The notes beneath the pieces are model-generated. The model saw nothing but the letters and a program-made list of their open reading frames with translations. It had not been told where the DNA came from and did not search any database. Made by a program: the position numbers and the translations under genes. A stretch of DNA of 64,000 nucleotides. It comes from Sesamum alatum. Lineage: Eukaryota; Streptophyta; Magnoliopsida; Lamiales; Pedaliaceae. Shown piece after piece: positions 12,436-24,002 of the stretch (its first letter is position 1; the number at the start of each line of letters is the position of its first letter). The stretch lies in the NCBI GenBank assembly GCA_034509735.1, contig JACGWO010000011.1, positions 17,025,573 through 17,089,572 on the forward strand. The letters are read 5' to 3'.

Positions 12436-13298
12436 GTGTGTGTGTGTGTGTGTGTGTGCTCATAGGATGATCACCTTGAGTGTGTGTGCTTCTATGAGTA
12501 TTTATAGAAGAAGAATACTCCTATTCCTCTTCAAACTCCAATTAAGAGGCACACAAAATCCTAGTCAATTAGACTTAGTCAAACTAGTCTTGGCCTTTCA
12601 TCTCTCTACTTCTATCTCGTCCATCCATCACCTTGATGGATTATTTTATGGAATATTTAAATCTTATTTAAATAATCCATAGGGCTTTAAATAATTAATA
12701 TTTATTTGTTTTAAGCCTATTTCTCATTTCTAATAAATCTTATTTATTGGTTAATTCCATTTAATCTAATTAAAGGAATCAACAATCCAAGAAAAGGGGA
12801 GCCAATTTAATCTAATTAAATTTTTCCACCTTCCGGGATTAATTCTAAATTAACTCCTTGTTACTGGCGGATTGTGTGTGACTCTTTAGGTTCACCCTTA
12901 GATAGACTTGGCCACATCTCCAATCATCTCATGAAGGGAATTCGTCCATCACCATGGGTGGCCGTCTAGCAACGGTCCATGGCACTAGAGACTAGGTGAA
13001 TATTATGACGTGAACATTTAGGCTCTCCAATACGTTTATCCTTCCATCTACTATCTCACGGCTATAGTCTAGGGTATGGACCTTCAGGACGTTGGTATCC
13101 ATTCTTGACTTAAGCATTGGCTCGTCCACACTAAACGTCACAGAGATCCTATCCCATTGTTCAGTCACTATGACCACAGATTTATGGAGAACGAGTCTCA
13201 GAGTAAAAGTGAGACATTACTGTCAATCCTTTTGACAGGAGACGGATCCTCTCTTAGGACCTACTGTCCACACTACACATCTTGACTGCACTAGATAA
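12436..13298 (-). repeat. Long LTR 'B', part 2
   Basis: Continues LTR B after the nested LTR A. It starts in a GT microsatellite (12436-12458), has a minus-strand TATAAATAC box near 12500, and carries the conserved block at 12942-13003. Homology with A stops near 13298 (GCACTAGATA), so about 0.6 kb of the LTR's minus-sense 5' end is missing. A reading frame of about 60 codons on the minus strand here lies in the conserved LTR block and is not considered a gene. Confidence 0.65.
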
Positions 13299-13529
13299 AA
13301 TTCTTTTCAATAATCTCCTCTTAACAGAAACTTCGTTGTTTTTTTAAAAAATGTTGGTTTGCTTGGGTTGACATGAGTTGGAAGCTGAAGAGTGATACAA
13401 ATATATATTGGTTTTATAATATTCTTCTCGATACTTGGCAAGTAGTCGGTTTGATCTCCATTTTCCATTCTAAGTAACCAGACTGATTTCTTTCTATCAT
13501 TTGCATTCTTACTGGTAGTTCCACATCAG

Positions 13530-13607
13530 GAAAATTTGGAGTTGTCTTTGCTTCAACCCATGCACTAACTGTTGCTGCTCTCTACTGCCTTCTCTTTGCC
13601 TATGTTG
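13530..13607 (+). pseudogene. Orphan exon, nucleobase-ascorbate transporter-like
   Basis: A 78-nt segment reads GKFGVVFASTHA then AALYCLLFAYVG, matching my recollection of the GKFGA-FASIP...AALYCL-FAYVG signature of plant nucleobase-ascorbate transporters (NAT/NCS2), a segment near a membrane helix. A good acceptor (CCACATCAG at 13521-13529, preceded by pyrimidine-rich DNA) and a donor (G|GTATAT at 13607/13608) flank it. The exon phase is consistent: the glycine codon is split at the acceptor. I saw no neighbouring NAT exons within several kilobases on either side. It is probably a gene relic or captured fragment. Family assignment is from memory of the motif. Confidence 0.5.
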
Positions 13608-13910
13608 GTATATTACCTCAACTGTGTCATATATGGAGTTCCCAACCAACACCATTCTCTAGATCCACCAATTAGCCATTCCTAGTTGTCACATTCGTAA
13701 TTAGTGAAAATCTTTTGTTTTATTTTAAGACTTTTGATGATTTTTATGGCAATTCTGGATCTTTACGTTACTTATGGATTAATATTGTAGATTTTATGAT
13801 ACTTTTGTTCAATTTCATGTTAATTATTTTAGTATAATGTGTTGGCTCATTTTTTTGTTATTGTTGTTTCTATTTAATTAGTATTATTATCTTGTTGTTG
13901 ATCAATCATG

Positions 13911-16340
13911 CACTACAAAAAAAAAAAAAAAAAAACAAAAAATGCCGAATTTGTAACGGTCAAGTTGGAACGGCCACGAACCATTCCAAATTGGAATGAC
14001 CATTGTACCAATTTGGAACGAATATCTGTTCCTAACATCATGAAGCTCGTAAAATGAAATTGGTCTTTTTGTAATGACAGAAGAGCTACAACGACCATTC
14101 AAATGCCTTTAGTGGATGAAGGTCCGTAAATGCGTTACGAATTGCAGGTCGTTATACGTTTGGAACATCATTTGGCACATACACTTTATATTGTAATGGC
14201 TATGCAAACTATGAAAAAAAAAAAAGTTCCAAAATCGTGTAAATAGTCGTAACACAGTTGTACTATGGCATGTCCGTTACAAAAGAAAGTACAAATTGAA
14301 GGTCGATGCACATTTGCTACTGTTTTTTGGAGCGGCCTATTAGCAATGTAATAGCCACGTGAAATATGAAAGTATCCATTCCAATTTTGTGTAAAACACA
14401 TCGTTACAAATTTGTAATACTATGTGGCTGCTACAAAAGTCGTTTCTATCGGTACGACTTTTCTATGAAAGCAATACTGGTTACAGTGGTTGTTCCAATA
14501 ATGAGCTCTTCAGTTTAACAACTATATTTTAACGGCTATATTGGTCGCTCCAATGCCCGTTCCACCGTTCGTTTCAAATAATCTTATATATTTATTGCAT
14601 GTTGTTTTTATTTCATTTCATTTCTTCTAGAACTGATAAACCACACACTCTCAATCTCTCTCTGATTTTTGAGCATATACAGTTGATCAGCTAGAATTGT
14701 GTTATTTTGTTGTGTACCGTTGATCTCTTTAGTTGGTTGACCAGGTAACAACTTGAATCTTTTTTATTAATTAAAATGTAGTTTAATTATTATAGTTTTC
14801 TAATTTTTATATTTGAATGTTAAGTATGACTAGTGGAAAGTAATAATTAATTTATAGGTCAAAATATAAGTATATATATGTGTATATCTAGTGATCATCA
14901 TATTGAGGCAATTGAGGAGATGGATGTATCAGAACAACGTCCCGGGGAGGGCGGGTCTTACATTGGAGTTTGAAGATGGTGTTAATACTTTCTAGAATGG
15001 GTCAAATGTCTGTGTGGACATATGGACGTCCAGAAGATTAGGTGCCCGTGTCAGAAGTGTAAAAATGAAAGGTTCAAAACACCTGATGAGGTCAATTTTC
15101 ACTCATGTATTGGAGGGTTTATGCCGAAATATTACTATTGAATTTTTCATGGTGAGGAGAGGGTGCACGAGTACTTTGATGCAATGACTGCCCCTCCAGT
15201 ACTATAGGAGGAGGAAACCCCAGTTGCTTAGAGAAGGATAGTACGCACTGTGGTGTTGACCAACACATGGATTGGGCGCAAAAGATAGTTTTTGATGCAG
15301 CCGACCCAGGTTCTTTTTCTTCTTACCACGAGGGTGTGCCTGATAATGGTACGAGGTCATGTCTTACTGATGTCAGTCACAGTTCGTGCTACGACAGGGG
15401 CCCCTCTGATTATATGTCTAGGTTGTCAGACTATTTTTTTGATGTAGTTCTGCTACCGACCAACCATTGTGGAGCTGATGTACCCAATCTCAATTGGCGA
15501 CGGTTACTGGACTGGTGAACATGAAGTCGAGAACAATTTTTCTAAGATATGCTAGGATCAGGTGTCCCAATGAGCTAATAATATATTGCCCCATGATAAC
15601 AATATGCCTACTGGTTACTACAGTACGAAGAAATTGATAAGTGTTTTGGGTTTACTAGTTGAGAAGATTGATGCGTATAAAAACGGCCGCATGTTGTATT
15701 GGAAGGATGACATTGATCTGGACTACTACAAGTTTTGTGGAGACGCTACGTACAAGCCGACCAGGGAGCGAGACCTCCACCACAAGAAATCTCTGTATGT
15801 CGTTCTTAGGTACCTGTCGCTTACTTCCCGACTGCAGAGGTTGTATGCTTCATTAATGACTGTGGGGCACATGACGTGACATGCCACACATCAAATGGAG
15901 GAGGACTCTATGTGTTATCTGTCCGATGCAGAAGCTTGGAGGCATTTCGACTAGACATTACCGATATAGATGGTAAAAAACTAATCGTTAATCTTTTCGT
16001 AGCACTTCGACAAGGAGCAGGAACATCCCGTTCGCCCCATGGTCACACCGATATTGAAGAGGATGAGGATGATGAAGATAACTTCAAGAACTACGAGACA
16101 GAAGAAGATGTCGATTGAGTATCTAGTGTTAGTTTATGATTTTTGTACTGAAATATTTGAGTTTATATTATCTTATGAATAATTTTAAAAAAAGTACATC
16201 TTGGAACGGTTATGTTTAGAGAAACCGTTACATTGATCGTCCCAAACTAACATATATTTGGTGTACTACCCAAAAATCAAATTTTGGAATGGTAGCTGTA
16301 GAAAAATCGTTTAAAATGTTGTTACATGTATTCTTTTGTC
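13911..16340 (+). mobile_element. CACTA (En/Spm) transposon remnant 2
   Basis: Starts with a CACTACAAAAAAAA terminus at 13911 followed by an A run, then a subterminal region (about 13940-14580) rich in AACGG/CCGTT motifs. A promoter-like TATA segment near 14584 and a leader with a GT donor near 14742 precede the TNP2 pseudogene. GGAACGG-type motifs return at 16200-16330. A TTTTTTGTAGTG at 16719-16730 could be the true right end. The 3-bp flanks (ATG at 13908-13910, TGC at 16731-16733) do not match as a target duplication, so the right boundary is uncertain. Confidence 0.7.
14899..16118 (+). pseudogene. CACTA transposase (TNP2/TnpD) pseudogene, copy 2
   Basis: Homologous to the minus-strand TNP2 pseudogene at 2.2-4.0 kb. 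The start codon position reads ATA rather than ATG. Fragments in order: CPCQKCKNERFK near 15040, GEERVHEYFDAMTAPP near 15155, MDWAQKIVFDAA (15267-15518), then 15586-15879 with GYYSTKKLI, KIDAYKNGRMLYWKDDIDLD, YYKFCGDATYKP and LRYLSLTSRLQRLYAS. Several stops and frame changes intervene. After about 15950 the sequence jumps to a different, acidic C-terminal frame (EEDEDDEDNF to a stop at 16118), suggesting an internal deletion of the Transposase_21 core. It is non-functional. Confidence 0.8.
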
Positions 16341-17426
16341 AGTTTGATCATATCAAACTGTCTGACCTAAATTTTGACAGTTTGATTAAGCAATGGAGTA
16401 CAACAATATAAAATGATAATTATATCAGTGTAATACTAATAATTATGAATATATATATATATATATATTTATTTCATATTGTGAACATATACCAATCTCA
16501 ATTTCAAATGTTTTATATTTTCAATTGTGCTATTCTACATATTCTACACTTTTCTTCAACACTTTTCTAGGGGATGTAGCTGTAATTTCGCAAAAGACAA
16601 GGGGTGTTTGTGTAATTGGACATAACCTCAAGGGGTGTCAATGTAATTTATTCTAAATTTTATTAGTGACAAAATCATAATATTTTGTGATAATTAAGTA
16701 TTGTCATTGAACATCTTATTTTTTGTAGTGTGCAAAGTGCAATAAAATCAAAAGGTTGAGTAGGGAAGTGTAAAATAAAAAGTTGGCCAAAGTGCAAATG
16801 TCCCCATACATTGGGGGTATTTGCATTTTACCCTATTTTTTTTTTATATCAATTAAAATTATATATGCTGCAACTGATTTAGCCTAATAAAGGGAAAATA
16901 TAATGGTATTTTCATTGTGAAGAACTAATTGAGATTAAAAAGGTGTATCGATGAGCTTATGAGTTTTTAAAAACATCTTATAAGACGTTTGAAATTTTAT
17001 AAAATATTTTGTAAACTATAAAATAAAAAAATAAGATGTTAAGAGCTAATTATAAACTCCTTTAAAAAACATATGGGTTTCCAACTTAGTTTAGAAATTT
17101 AAAAAAGGCCTTTATCATTTTAATTTAAAATTGTCATTACTACATTTCATAAATTGTGAAACTAAAATTAAAATCTAATTATCAATTATATAGAATAGGC
17201 AATTGGGAAAATGTTTTGTGTGTGTGTGTGAGAGAGGGTGAGAGAGATGTCCAATGACGTGGGTTTCTAGGCCACATAGATGCAGGTTGTGGGTTCATTA
17301 TTTAAATATCATAAAAAGTAAGATTATTTAAATTAATACAATATGCTCTTTCATGTAAAACTTAAATAAGTCGCAAAGAGTTTACGTTTATCTTAGTTAG
17401 TTTTATAAAGAAATTTTTTTTTAAAT
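16341..17426. other. AT-rich gap, no gene
   Basis: Contains AT microsatellites (16447-16468) and a segment (16560-16660) with GGGGTGT...GTAATT phrases typical of one arm of plant inverted-repeat elements. At 16935-17090 a repeat resembles the sequences flanking the inverted-repeat element at 29.46-30.43 kb (for example TTATGAGTTTTT and ATGTTAAGAG). A GT/GA tract is at 17219-17240. No coding signal was seen. Confidence 0.5.
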
Positions 17427-17575
17427 ACAATGTGCTCTCACCTTTTTTAATAAAGAAAAGAATTAGATTCATCTTAACATTGCATGAACCTTTAACTCCT
17501 TTCTTTTATTTTGGCTTGTCACCTACAAAAGAAAGGAGTAAACAAAGAGTTCGAAGTACATGCAATATTTTAGTA
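17427..17575. repeat. Hairpin-bearing repeat, copy 2
   Basis: Second copy of the repeat at 4629-4775. Its core 17480-17565 contains ACTCCTTTCTTTT pairing perfectly with AAAAGAAAGGAGT around a loop of about 19 bases, while the outer stem (TTGCATG/CATGCAA) has diverged. Comparing the copies suggests an ancestral stem of about 30 bp. Confidence 0.6.
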
Positions 17576-17639
17576 GTTAAATATATTAAAATATTTAAAA
17601 ATAAACAATATTTAAAAATAATTTCAAACAGAGATACGT

Positions 17640-17950
17640 TGGCTCGAACTTGGCTCATCAAAAAGAGGTTGTCAAGGACGAAGGCCGACATTGATGCTCA
17701 ATGTGTATTCTGTGCCGCGGAGTTGTAGTTGGTCAAACACATATTGTGAGGGTGTCCGATTGCACACCTGATGTGAGCTTTTTTTGACATTCCGTGGAGA
17801 CATCTTTCTTTATACAAAGTTGGTTTGAGGTTTGAAAATGCAACAATTGATTTTCGACTTGCTATTTGTTGCACTCATTGCCCTTCATTTAGTGCCACTG
17901 TCATGTCGTCCCAAAGATTGATTGCCATTGCATTGCATGACATCTGCAAA
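17640..17950 (+). pseudogene. LINE reverse-transcriptase zinc-finger fragment
   Basis: Reads ARTWLIKKRLSRTKAD, then CVFCAAEL, then (after a stop) VKHILWGCP. This is the C-x2-C...H-x5-C layout of the zf-RVT domain at the C-terminal side of plant LINE reverse transcriptases. The frame carries on with FSATVMSSQRLIAIALHD. No RT core lies upstream, so it is an isolated fragment. Confidence 0.5.
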
Positions 17951-17972
17951 TAACTTTGTTAGTCATGTGAAA

Positions 17973-18429
17973 GGATTAAATAAGTTTTTGTCCGGTAACT
18001 TAGATCGTTTGGTATTTTCGTTTTTCAACTTTTTAGAGTAGCATTTTGGTCTTATATTTTTTTAATTTTTGCAATTTCAATCCTTTTGTTCACCGGCCGG
18101 AGTTCATCTACACCGGTAAGAATGATGAAATCCAGTGAAAAAAATGACGAAAATCACGTAAATTATAAAGATATAGGATCAAAATGCTATTTTAAAAAAA
18201 TTAAAAGACGAAAATATTGGCAGAAATGAGCCAATATGAACGAAAGTCCCAATTTTAAAATGTCGCGTGAGAGGCACATTTATTTTTTCAATGAGAAGGG
18301 TAAACTCCGGCGAAAAAAAATTAAAATTACGAAAATTAAGAAGATGCGGGATCAAAATGCTACACTAGAAAGTTAAACAACGAAAATACCAAATAACTTA
18401 AGTTATTGGACCAAAAATATATTTAAACC
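17973..18429. mobile_element. Non-autonomous inverted-repeat element
   Basis: About 457 bp with terminal inverted repeats of roughly 120 bp. The left end is GGATTAAATAAGTTTTTG and the inverse of the right end is GGTTTAAATATATTTTTGG. Both arms continue with TTTGGTATTTTCGTT and AGCATTTTG. Flanking 9-mers CATGTGAAA and GATATAAAA agree at 6 of 9 positions, which would fit an old Mutator-type target duplication. No protein is encoded. Confidence 0.6.
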
Positions 18430-18840
18430 GATATAAAATATATCATATTTCAGATATTTATGTACAAAGTTTAGTAGACATACGCATTGTTCATTATGAT
18501 AATTTCTCTCCTATAACCAATTGAATTGTCGTCTCTTTTGCAGTTGAAACCATGTTTCATTTAATAATGTAGTGAATGAACGAGATGGATAGTGCAGGAA
18601 ATTGTGTATTACGATGTCGAAGTAAGAGTTAGACTCTTTATCTTTAAGAAAATTATTGCCCCGCTCTGATGCTCATGGAATCGACAATTTATCTCCCAAG
18701 ATACAACGACTTTATATCTCAAAGTAGCAACACTACAAACTTTGAGAAACGGCGAACCAAACGATATTTTGAAACTCTCTTGCTAAACTCTATTTGCAAA
18801 TGCTTTTATGCTTACGAATGCTATGAATGCGTTTTATCAC

Positions 18841-19260
18841 TATGCTCCATGAATGAAATGAAATGAAATGAAATGGGAGGCCTATTTATAGGAGTTGGAA
18901 AGATATTTCGAACGGACATGTCCAATCAGAAAAGATGCCTTTGAAAGATTATGACCTTTCATCCAAATGGACGCATCATTTCACCCAAAGGACATACCAT
19001 TTCGCTCAAATGGACGCATCATTTCATCCAAAAGATTTCACCCAATGGACACATCATTTCAACCAAAGGACACACCCATTAGGTTGATCAGACACGACAG
19101 ATGATGATTGTGGCCCATCAACCATCATCTACATGTTACGAGCTGTCATGAGCTATCACAAGCTTGTTATGCGTCACACATCGTAACCAATCACTTATCA
19201 CAATTTATTCTTTAATTTATCGTTCACCATTTTCCGATAAATAATTCATCAGTGATAAAC
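18841..19260. repeat. Short tandem repeats in LTR-like DNA
   Basis: AAATG occurs four times in a row at about 18855-18874. At 18960-19070 a unit of about 45 bp (AAATGGACGCATCATTTCA plus CCAAAGGACA) recurs with variation. The following DNA (TGATGATTGTGGCCC, then CACAAGCTTGTTATG) looks like decayed LTR, but no ends were found. A 65-codon frame at 18669-18866 has no recognisable similarity and is not called. Confidence 0.4.
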
Positions 19261-19400
19261 AAACATTGATATAGATCAAAAAGAAAAAATGTTCAGTCCT
19301 AGAAGAACCACTTAAATTGAATACAATAGGCAACAGCCTGGTTCAATTGTTAGCAACAAAGGACATCTATTTTTATTTGTGACTCAGATGATAATAAATA

Positions 19401-19677
19401 GGAATAATTATATTTACACCCCTAACTTATAATTTACTCCACAAATCATCCCTATCTTTTGCATAATTATAAAAACCACCTTTAATAGTCAAAAAATAAG
19501 AGTAATTTGTGTAATAATGTCAATACTTTTGAGGGATTTAAGTGTAATTTTCTCAAAAATAGGGTGGTTTGTATAAATGATTCTTACATTCTAGTGGGTG
19601 TATGTGTAATTATTCAAAAGGCAGGGGTAATTTATGTAAATAGACCATAGGTTAGAGGGTGTAAATGTAATTATCCC
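19401..19677. mobile_element. MITE-like inverted-repeat element
   Basis: About 277 bp with ends GGAATAATTATATTTACACC and, as the inverse of the right end, GGGATAATTACATTTACACC. The arms extend about 60 bp. A/T-rich flanks (AATAAATA on the left, TAAATAAATA on the right) could be a 9-bp target duplication with one indel. Confidence 0.6.
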
Positions 19678-20881
19678 TAAATAAATATTTGCTTGTGTGT
19701 CTTGAAAAGTACATTTTTGCAATTAATTAAGATGCTTAAATTTATCTATCAAGGGGGGAAAAAGTTAAAAAGGATAACCAATTTGTCCATTATGATCTAT
19801 CCGAATTGTGATGTCATTGAATTCAGTATATATCATTTATTATAAAAATAATTTAATGAAAATAATAAATCTACATATTTAATAGCAATCGAATTTAATA
19901 TTATAAAGATTTTAGCTTCAATTTTATTACTTCAATCAAACATTATTGCCTGGTCAAGATGTTGAAAAATATACCTAACATAATTAATATATTTATATAC
20001 TAATTATTCAATTATTTATTATTAAGAACTATACATGGTTAGAATTACATGATAAATATTTTTATGATGTCTTAAGCTTTCTAGATTGATTGATAAATAA
20101 TAATTCAATTAAATTGAAAAGAAAAATAGGAATATTTTTTGGGTCCAAATTGGGTACATAGACCCATGGATCTTGATGGGTAGAGACCCTACCTAGACCC
20201 AATCTATATATTTTTAATAGGTCTGGATCTGAGCCCAAATCTAATTATATTCATTGGGTCTGAATATGGATCTTTAAATTAATTTATATGTCTGGATAGG
20301 ATAACACCCTACCCATTTACACCCTTAATATGAAGCAAGTTAAAGATCCTTCGTGTGTTAGGACTCTCATTCGAGTTCAGACTTCTTAATATTATGTGAA
20401 GCGGGTTTAGAATATTTACTAACTTGTTCATATTAGTAATTAATTTGTTCCTTTACATTTTTTGTCCCCCAAATAAAGGAAAAAAAAAAAAAAAAAAACA
20501 AACAAACTAGTTTTCAAGCCTTCAACTGAATTCTTCTTTTCTCCTCTTCTTTCAACCATCTCACTATACTTATATTTCTACACTTACCTCTTGTATAACA
20601 CTCCGCCGGCGAATGTTGAAGCTGCTTTAACAACTCAATAGCAACCTGTACAGTCCCCACAAAAAACAACCATCTTTGGCAGCTTAAAATTATGCAGTGA
20701 CCAAAACTGCAGTCATTCAGTATAGTCATCTCTAAGGAGATTTAGGCATTAACATGTGAATCAAGCAATCAGCCACTGTAGGAGTCCATATAACTCAATA
20801 TTCTTACAGTCTTTGGCTTCCTAAGTTATATACTGAAAACTATTCAACGCAGAAACCGAACGCCGAAATTTGTACAAATTA
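19678..20881. other. Intergenic DNA 3' of the TRM gene
   Basis: AT-rich with a poly-A run at about 20480-20498. The part nearest the gene (about 20740-20881) is probably 3' UTR. No AATAAA-type signal could be fixed with confidence. A 71-codon minus-strand frame at 20514-20729 has no recognisable motif and is not called. Confidence 0.45.
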
Positions 20882-23860
20882 CTAAAACATAAGTTCTATA
20901 ACGAAACCATCTACTATTTCACCGAAAACTAGTTTCTCTACATCATTCACCATTTCGTTAACTTCATCGACAGTAAATCCATTCTTCCAACCCAAATCCC
21001 AAGCACATGTCAACTTTCCGTTCCACCGAAGATCTCTTTCCAACATTGAATTGATACTATCCACAAGAATGATATCACCACAGGATTTACTATAGTTTCT
21101 CAAGTCCTCAATGACATCAGTGATCTCCCCTACTAACTGTTCAAGTGATAGACGGCGTATGGGGATCTTACAGAGGTTTTGTGATAATGGGTTTACCATC
21201 CTTCTGCAGCATAGGCTTTTAAGCTCCAGAATTTCTTTTGCACACTGTAGTAAAAGGGAATCATCAAGCATTTCATTGTCGGGTGACTGAGCAGTTTGTA
21301 GGAGTCTAGGGTCACATGTTCCAGTATCAAAGAGCTCGTCTACACGTTCGAGAAATGACACGCTGCTCAATAGTATGTATCTTGTATTGGTTACGCTTTT
21401 GCAGTCTTTCATATCGTCCAACTTAAGACAAGGAATGCAGCTGCCATCTTCACTATAGTTGACATCATCCTCAATTATCAGCCCGGAAGACTCGCAAGGA
21501 GAGCCTGCTGCATTCCCAGAATTATCTGTAGCACAAGAAAAGAACGATACCTTATTTTTGGTCGTAATAGATGAATTACATGCATCACTGTCATCATGCA
21601 AATCAACCATCTGTGTTCATTCTCAATTTTTGTCCAAACTTGAATGTTTGAAATAACCAAGAAAAGTATCCAAAACAAGGCCATATAAATAGTATTAATT
21701 GTTAGGAAAACTCGAAAACCGTAACTGAAAAGTGTTAACAGACTCCAAAATACAAATTGGTAATGACTGTTAAAATAAGAAACCCATTGATGGAATTAAG
21801 TAAATTACCAGATATAGGATCATGAAAATCGCTTGCAGCTTCGTAAGTGATTTGTGCTATTGTCGTACTCTTCATCAATGATCCCTGGATGTTACTCTCA
21901 ACTTTGATTGCCAAATTGTCACCCCTTTGCCAATTTTCAACCTGCATCAGTATGTTAACTTAGTACTTCAAGCCAAATAGCTCTTTGAGAATTTAGCTTA
22001 AAGAGGAAACACATAAGTAGTCAAGACTACAGTCCTAAAAAGTTCGTGAATGCCGATATCTGGATATACATCGAGAAAGTGCACATTCTGAATCAAGCAA
22101 CCAAAAGTCCAAAATTAAATACAACATGGACTCACTGAGGGCTTGCTGATGGATTTGCCATTCTGCAAATTCTTCTTTGAGATACTGGATTCAAGAGCTG
22201 TTGATTGCATGTGTTTATCTGTGACTGTAGTTTTTCCTCGTGTGACCCGAGATTTTGAGACATTAGATCCCCTCCGTTGCACCAAAGTGCTTGTTTTGCC
22301 AAGATCTTGAGCTTTGCTACACTCTTGAGACTTGCCATCTTTTCTTTCTGCTTGTTTCTTCATATTAGAAGACACTTTTGGTATGTCCTCAATCTTTTGC
22401 TTGACGATTTTTTCCTTCTTTAGCGCTCTTGGGACCAGAGGCTTGGAACGGTTTATCTTTGTTGAAGATCGGCTCTCTTGGACGTCTAGAGTTTTCTTGA
22501 TTGGTCTTGCCAGTGACTCTCCAGAATGTTTACCTTCCTTATCCTTATTGAGCTTCTGCTTTGAAGATCTTTCTGCTTGCAATTTCTCATTTGTCTCGGT
22601 GAACTTCAATTGTCCTCTTGGAACTTCAACTGCATTAAATCGAAACTCTTCCCTCATCTTTCTAGGCATTTGCCTACTCTTGATAGGTTTCTCTTCTGTG
22701 CTGCAGTAAGGCTCTTCGGCCCGGATGTCATGAACATGTCGAGGCTTCATAATCACAATGGGTGGACCCTCAACAGCTAAACTCTTTCTCAAGAAAGAAA
22801 CATCAGAACAATCTTTGCCATTGTCGGATTCATCAATTGGTTTTCTTACAAGAAGTCCTTTAAACTGCATCGTCTCAATCATTTCTTCTAGTGTTCGTCT
22901 TTCTTGGACCACTTTCTGAACCATGAACTGAGGCTTCCTTGGCCTGGGCAAATCAATATCAAGAAGATAGGTTCTCTGATTTGAAGGCTTTTCCTTCTCC
23001 ACCCGCTCATAAACTACCGAATTCACAGCTTTTCGTGGCACTTCTTCCAGACCCATAAGCTTGGCAATTAAGTTGGACCCTTTCGGCTTCTCATGTTGAA
23101 TTTTTGACGGAGAACAGCTAGAAGTGTGGGAGTGAATCAATGACGAATGGCTTGAACTGGAAGATGGAATATCCACACACAAGTCTAAGCTTTTCCTGTC
23201 AAGAAAATCCTTTTCTATAGGCAAAACTTTTGGCAACAAATTTTGCCTGGCAAAGCTTTCCCTTATTACTTCCCTAAGCTCATCATAGCAATCCCTGGAC
23301 GACCCACTCACAGAAACTCTCGGTTTCTGTAAATCCATTCCATAATCGTAATCTCCAAATGGATCAGAATCCATAAATTCAATGCCTACATTGACTCTTC
23401 CCCCAACATGCTTCTCCTTATCCCTTTTCTTCGACTTAGCAATGTACTCTGAAGCTTCTTGCAACTTACTGAGCATAGCGAGCGACTCCTGGAGATCAAG
23501 AGCTCCTTTCAACAAGTCTTTAGCAATACACTTAGACTGCTTATCAACACTCGGCCTGTTAGACCACGAGTCAATTACTTCGTTCAGTTTCTGTGCTCCT
23601 CTCGATACCTCCATGATCTGAAAGGAGGAGAGGTTTTGTAACTCCTCTTTCGACCCTTTACGGACCTTTTCCTTCTGTTCTACCTCAAATGAAGTAGAGG
23701 TATCCGAATTCTGTTGTATCCTCTGATTTTTCAGTTTGTCTTCCATCTTCTTGGAATCACTCTTGGATTTTCTAATTGTCTTACATTCCACCACACCTTT
23801 GGGATCATCACATGTCATAAATGATCTATAAACAACAGATCTCAAACTGTCTTGAGGCAT
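20882..23860 (-). CDS. TRM-family protein (DUF3741/DUF4378), three coding exons
   Basis: Coding exons on the minus strand: 23860-22136 (575 codons, ending at CTCA|GTGAGT), 21941-21809 (133 nt, preceded by GATGCAG and ending CTG|GTAATT), and 21525-20882 (644 nt, preceded by a pyrimidine-rich CTTGTGCTACAG). Introns are 194 and 283 nt and phases fit, giving 833 residues. MPQDSLRSVVYRSF at the start is a typical family N-terminus. Residues about 264-277 hold LIAKLMGLEEVPRK (DUF3741), and 366-373 hold PPIVIMKP. From about 669 (YILLSS) to the end is the DUF4378 domain. TRM (TON1-recruiting motif) proteins are plant-only. Known members bind microtubules, TON1 and PP2A-type partners and set cell shape and division planes. 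The protein is basic, Ser/Lys-rich and lacks a signal peptide or membrane helix. The apparent ATG frame starting at 21610 is not the exon start: its first 28 codons lie in intron 2. The subfamily is possibly TRM19-22; no symbol is given. It is the only intact gene in the window. Confidence 0.88.
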
Positions 23861-24002
23861 ATTCTATGCCCCACTATATGATTGAAAGAGTCAAACTATC
23901 GATTATTCTCAACCACTCTCCAAAGAAAGTCTACTTCAAGGAACATTTGCCGAATGTGCTCACATCATTCATTCTTCATGTTCTGATCACAATTCAAGAA
24001 TT

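Noticed and set aside
20514..20729. 71-codon minus-strand ORF downstream of the TRM gene
   Set aside because: No motif; probably 3' UTR or intergenic.
22332..22709. 125-codon plus-strand ORF opposite the TRM gene
   Set aside because: It is the antisense shadow of exon 1.
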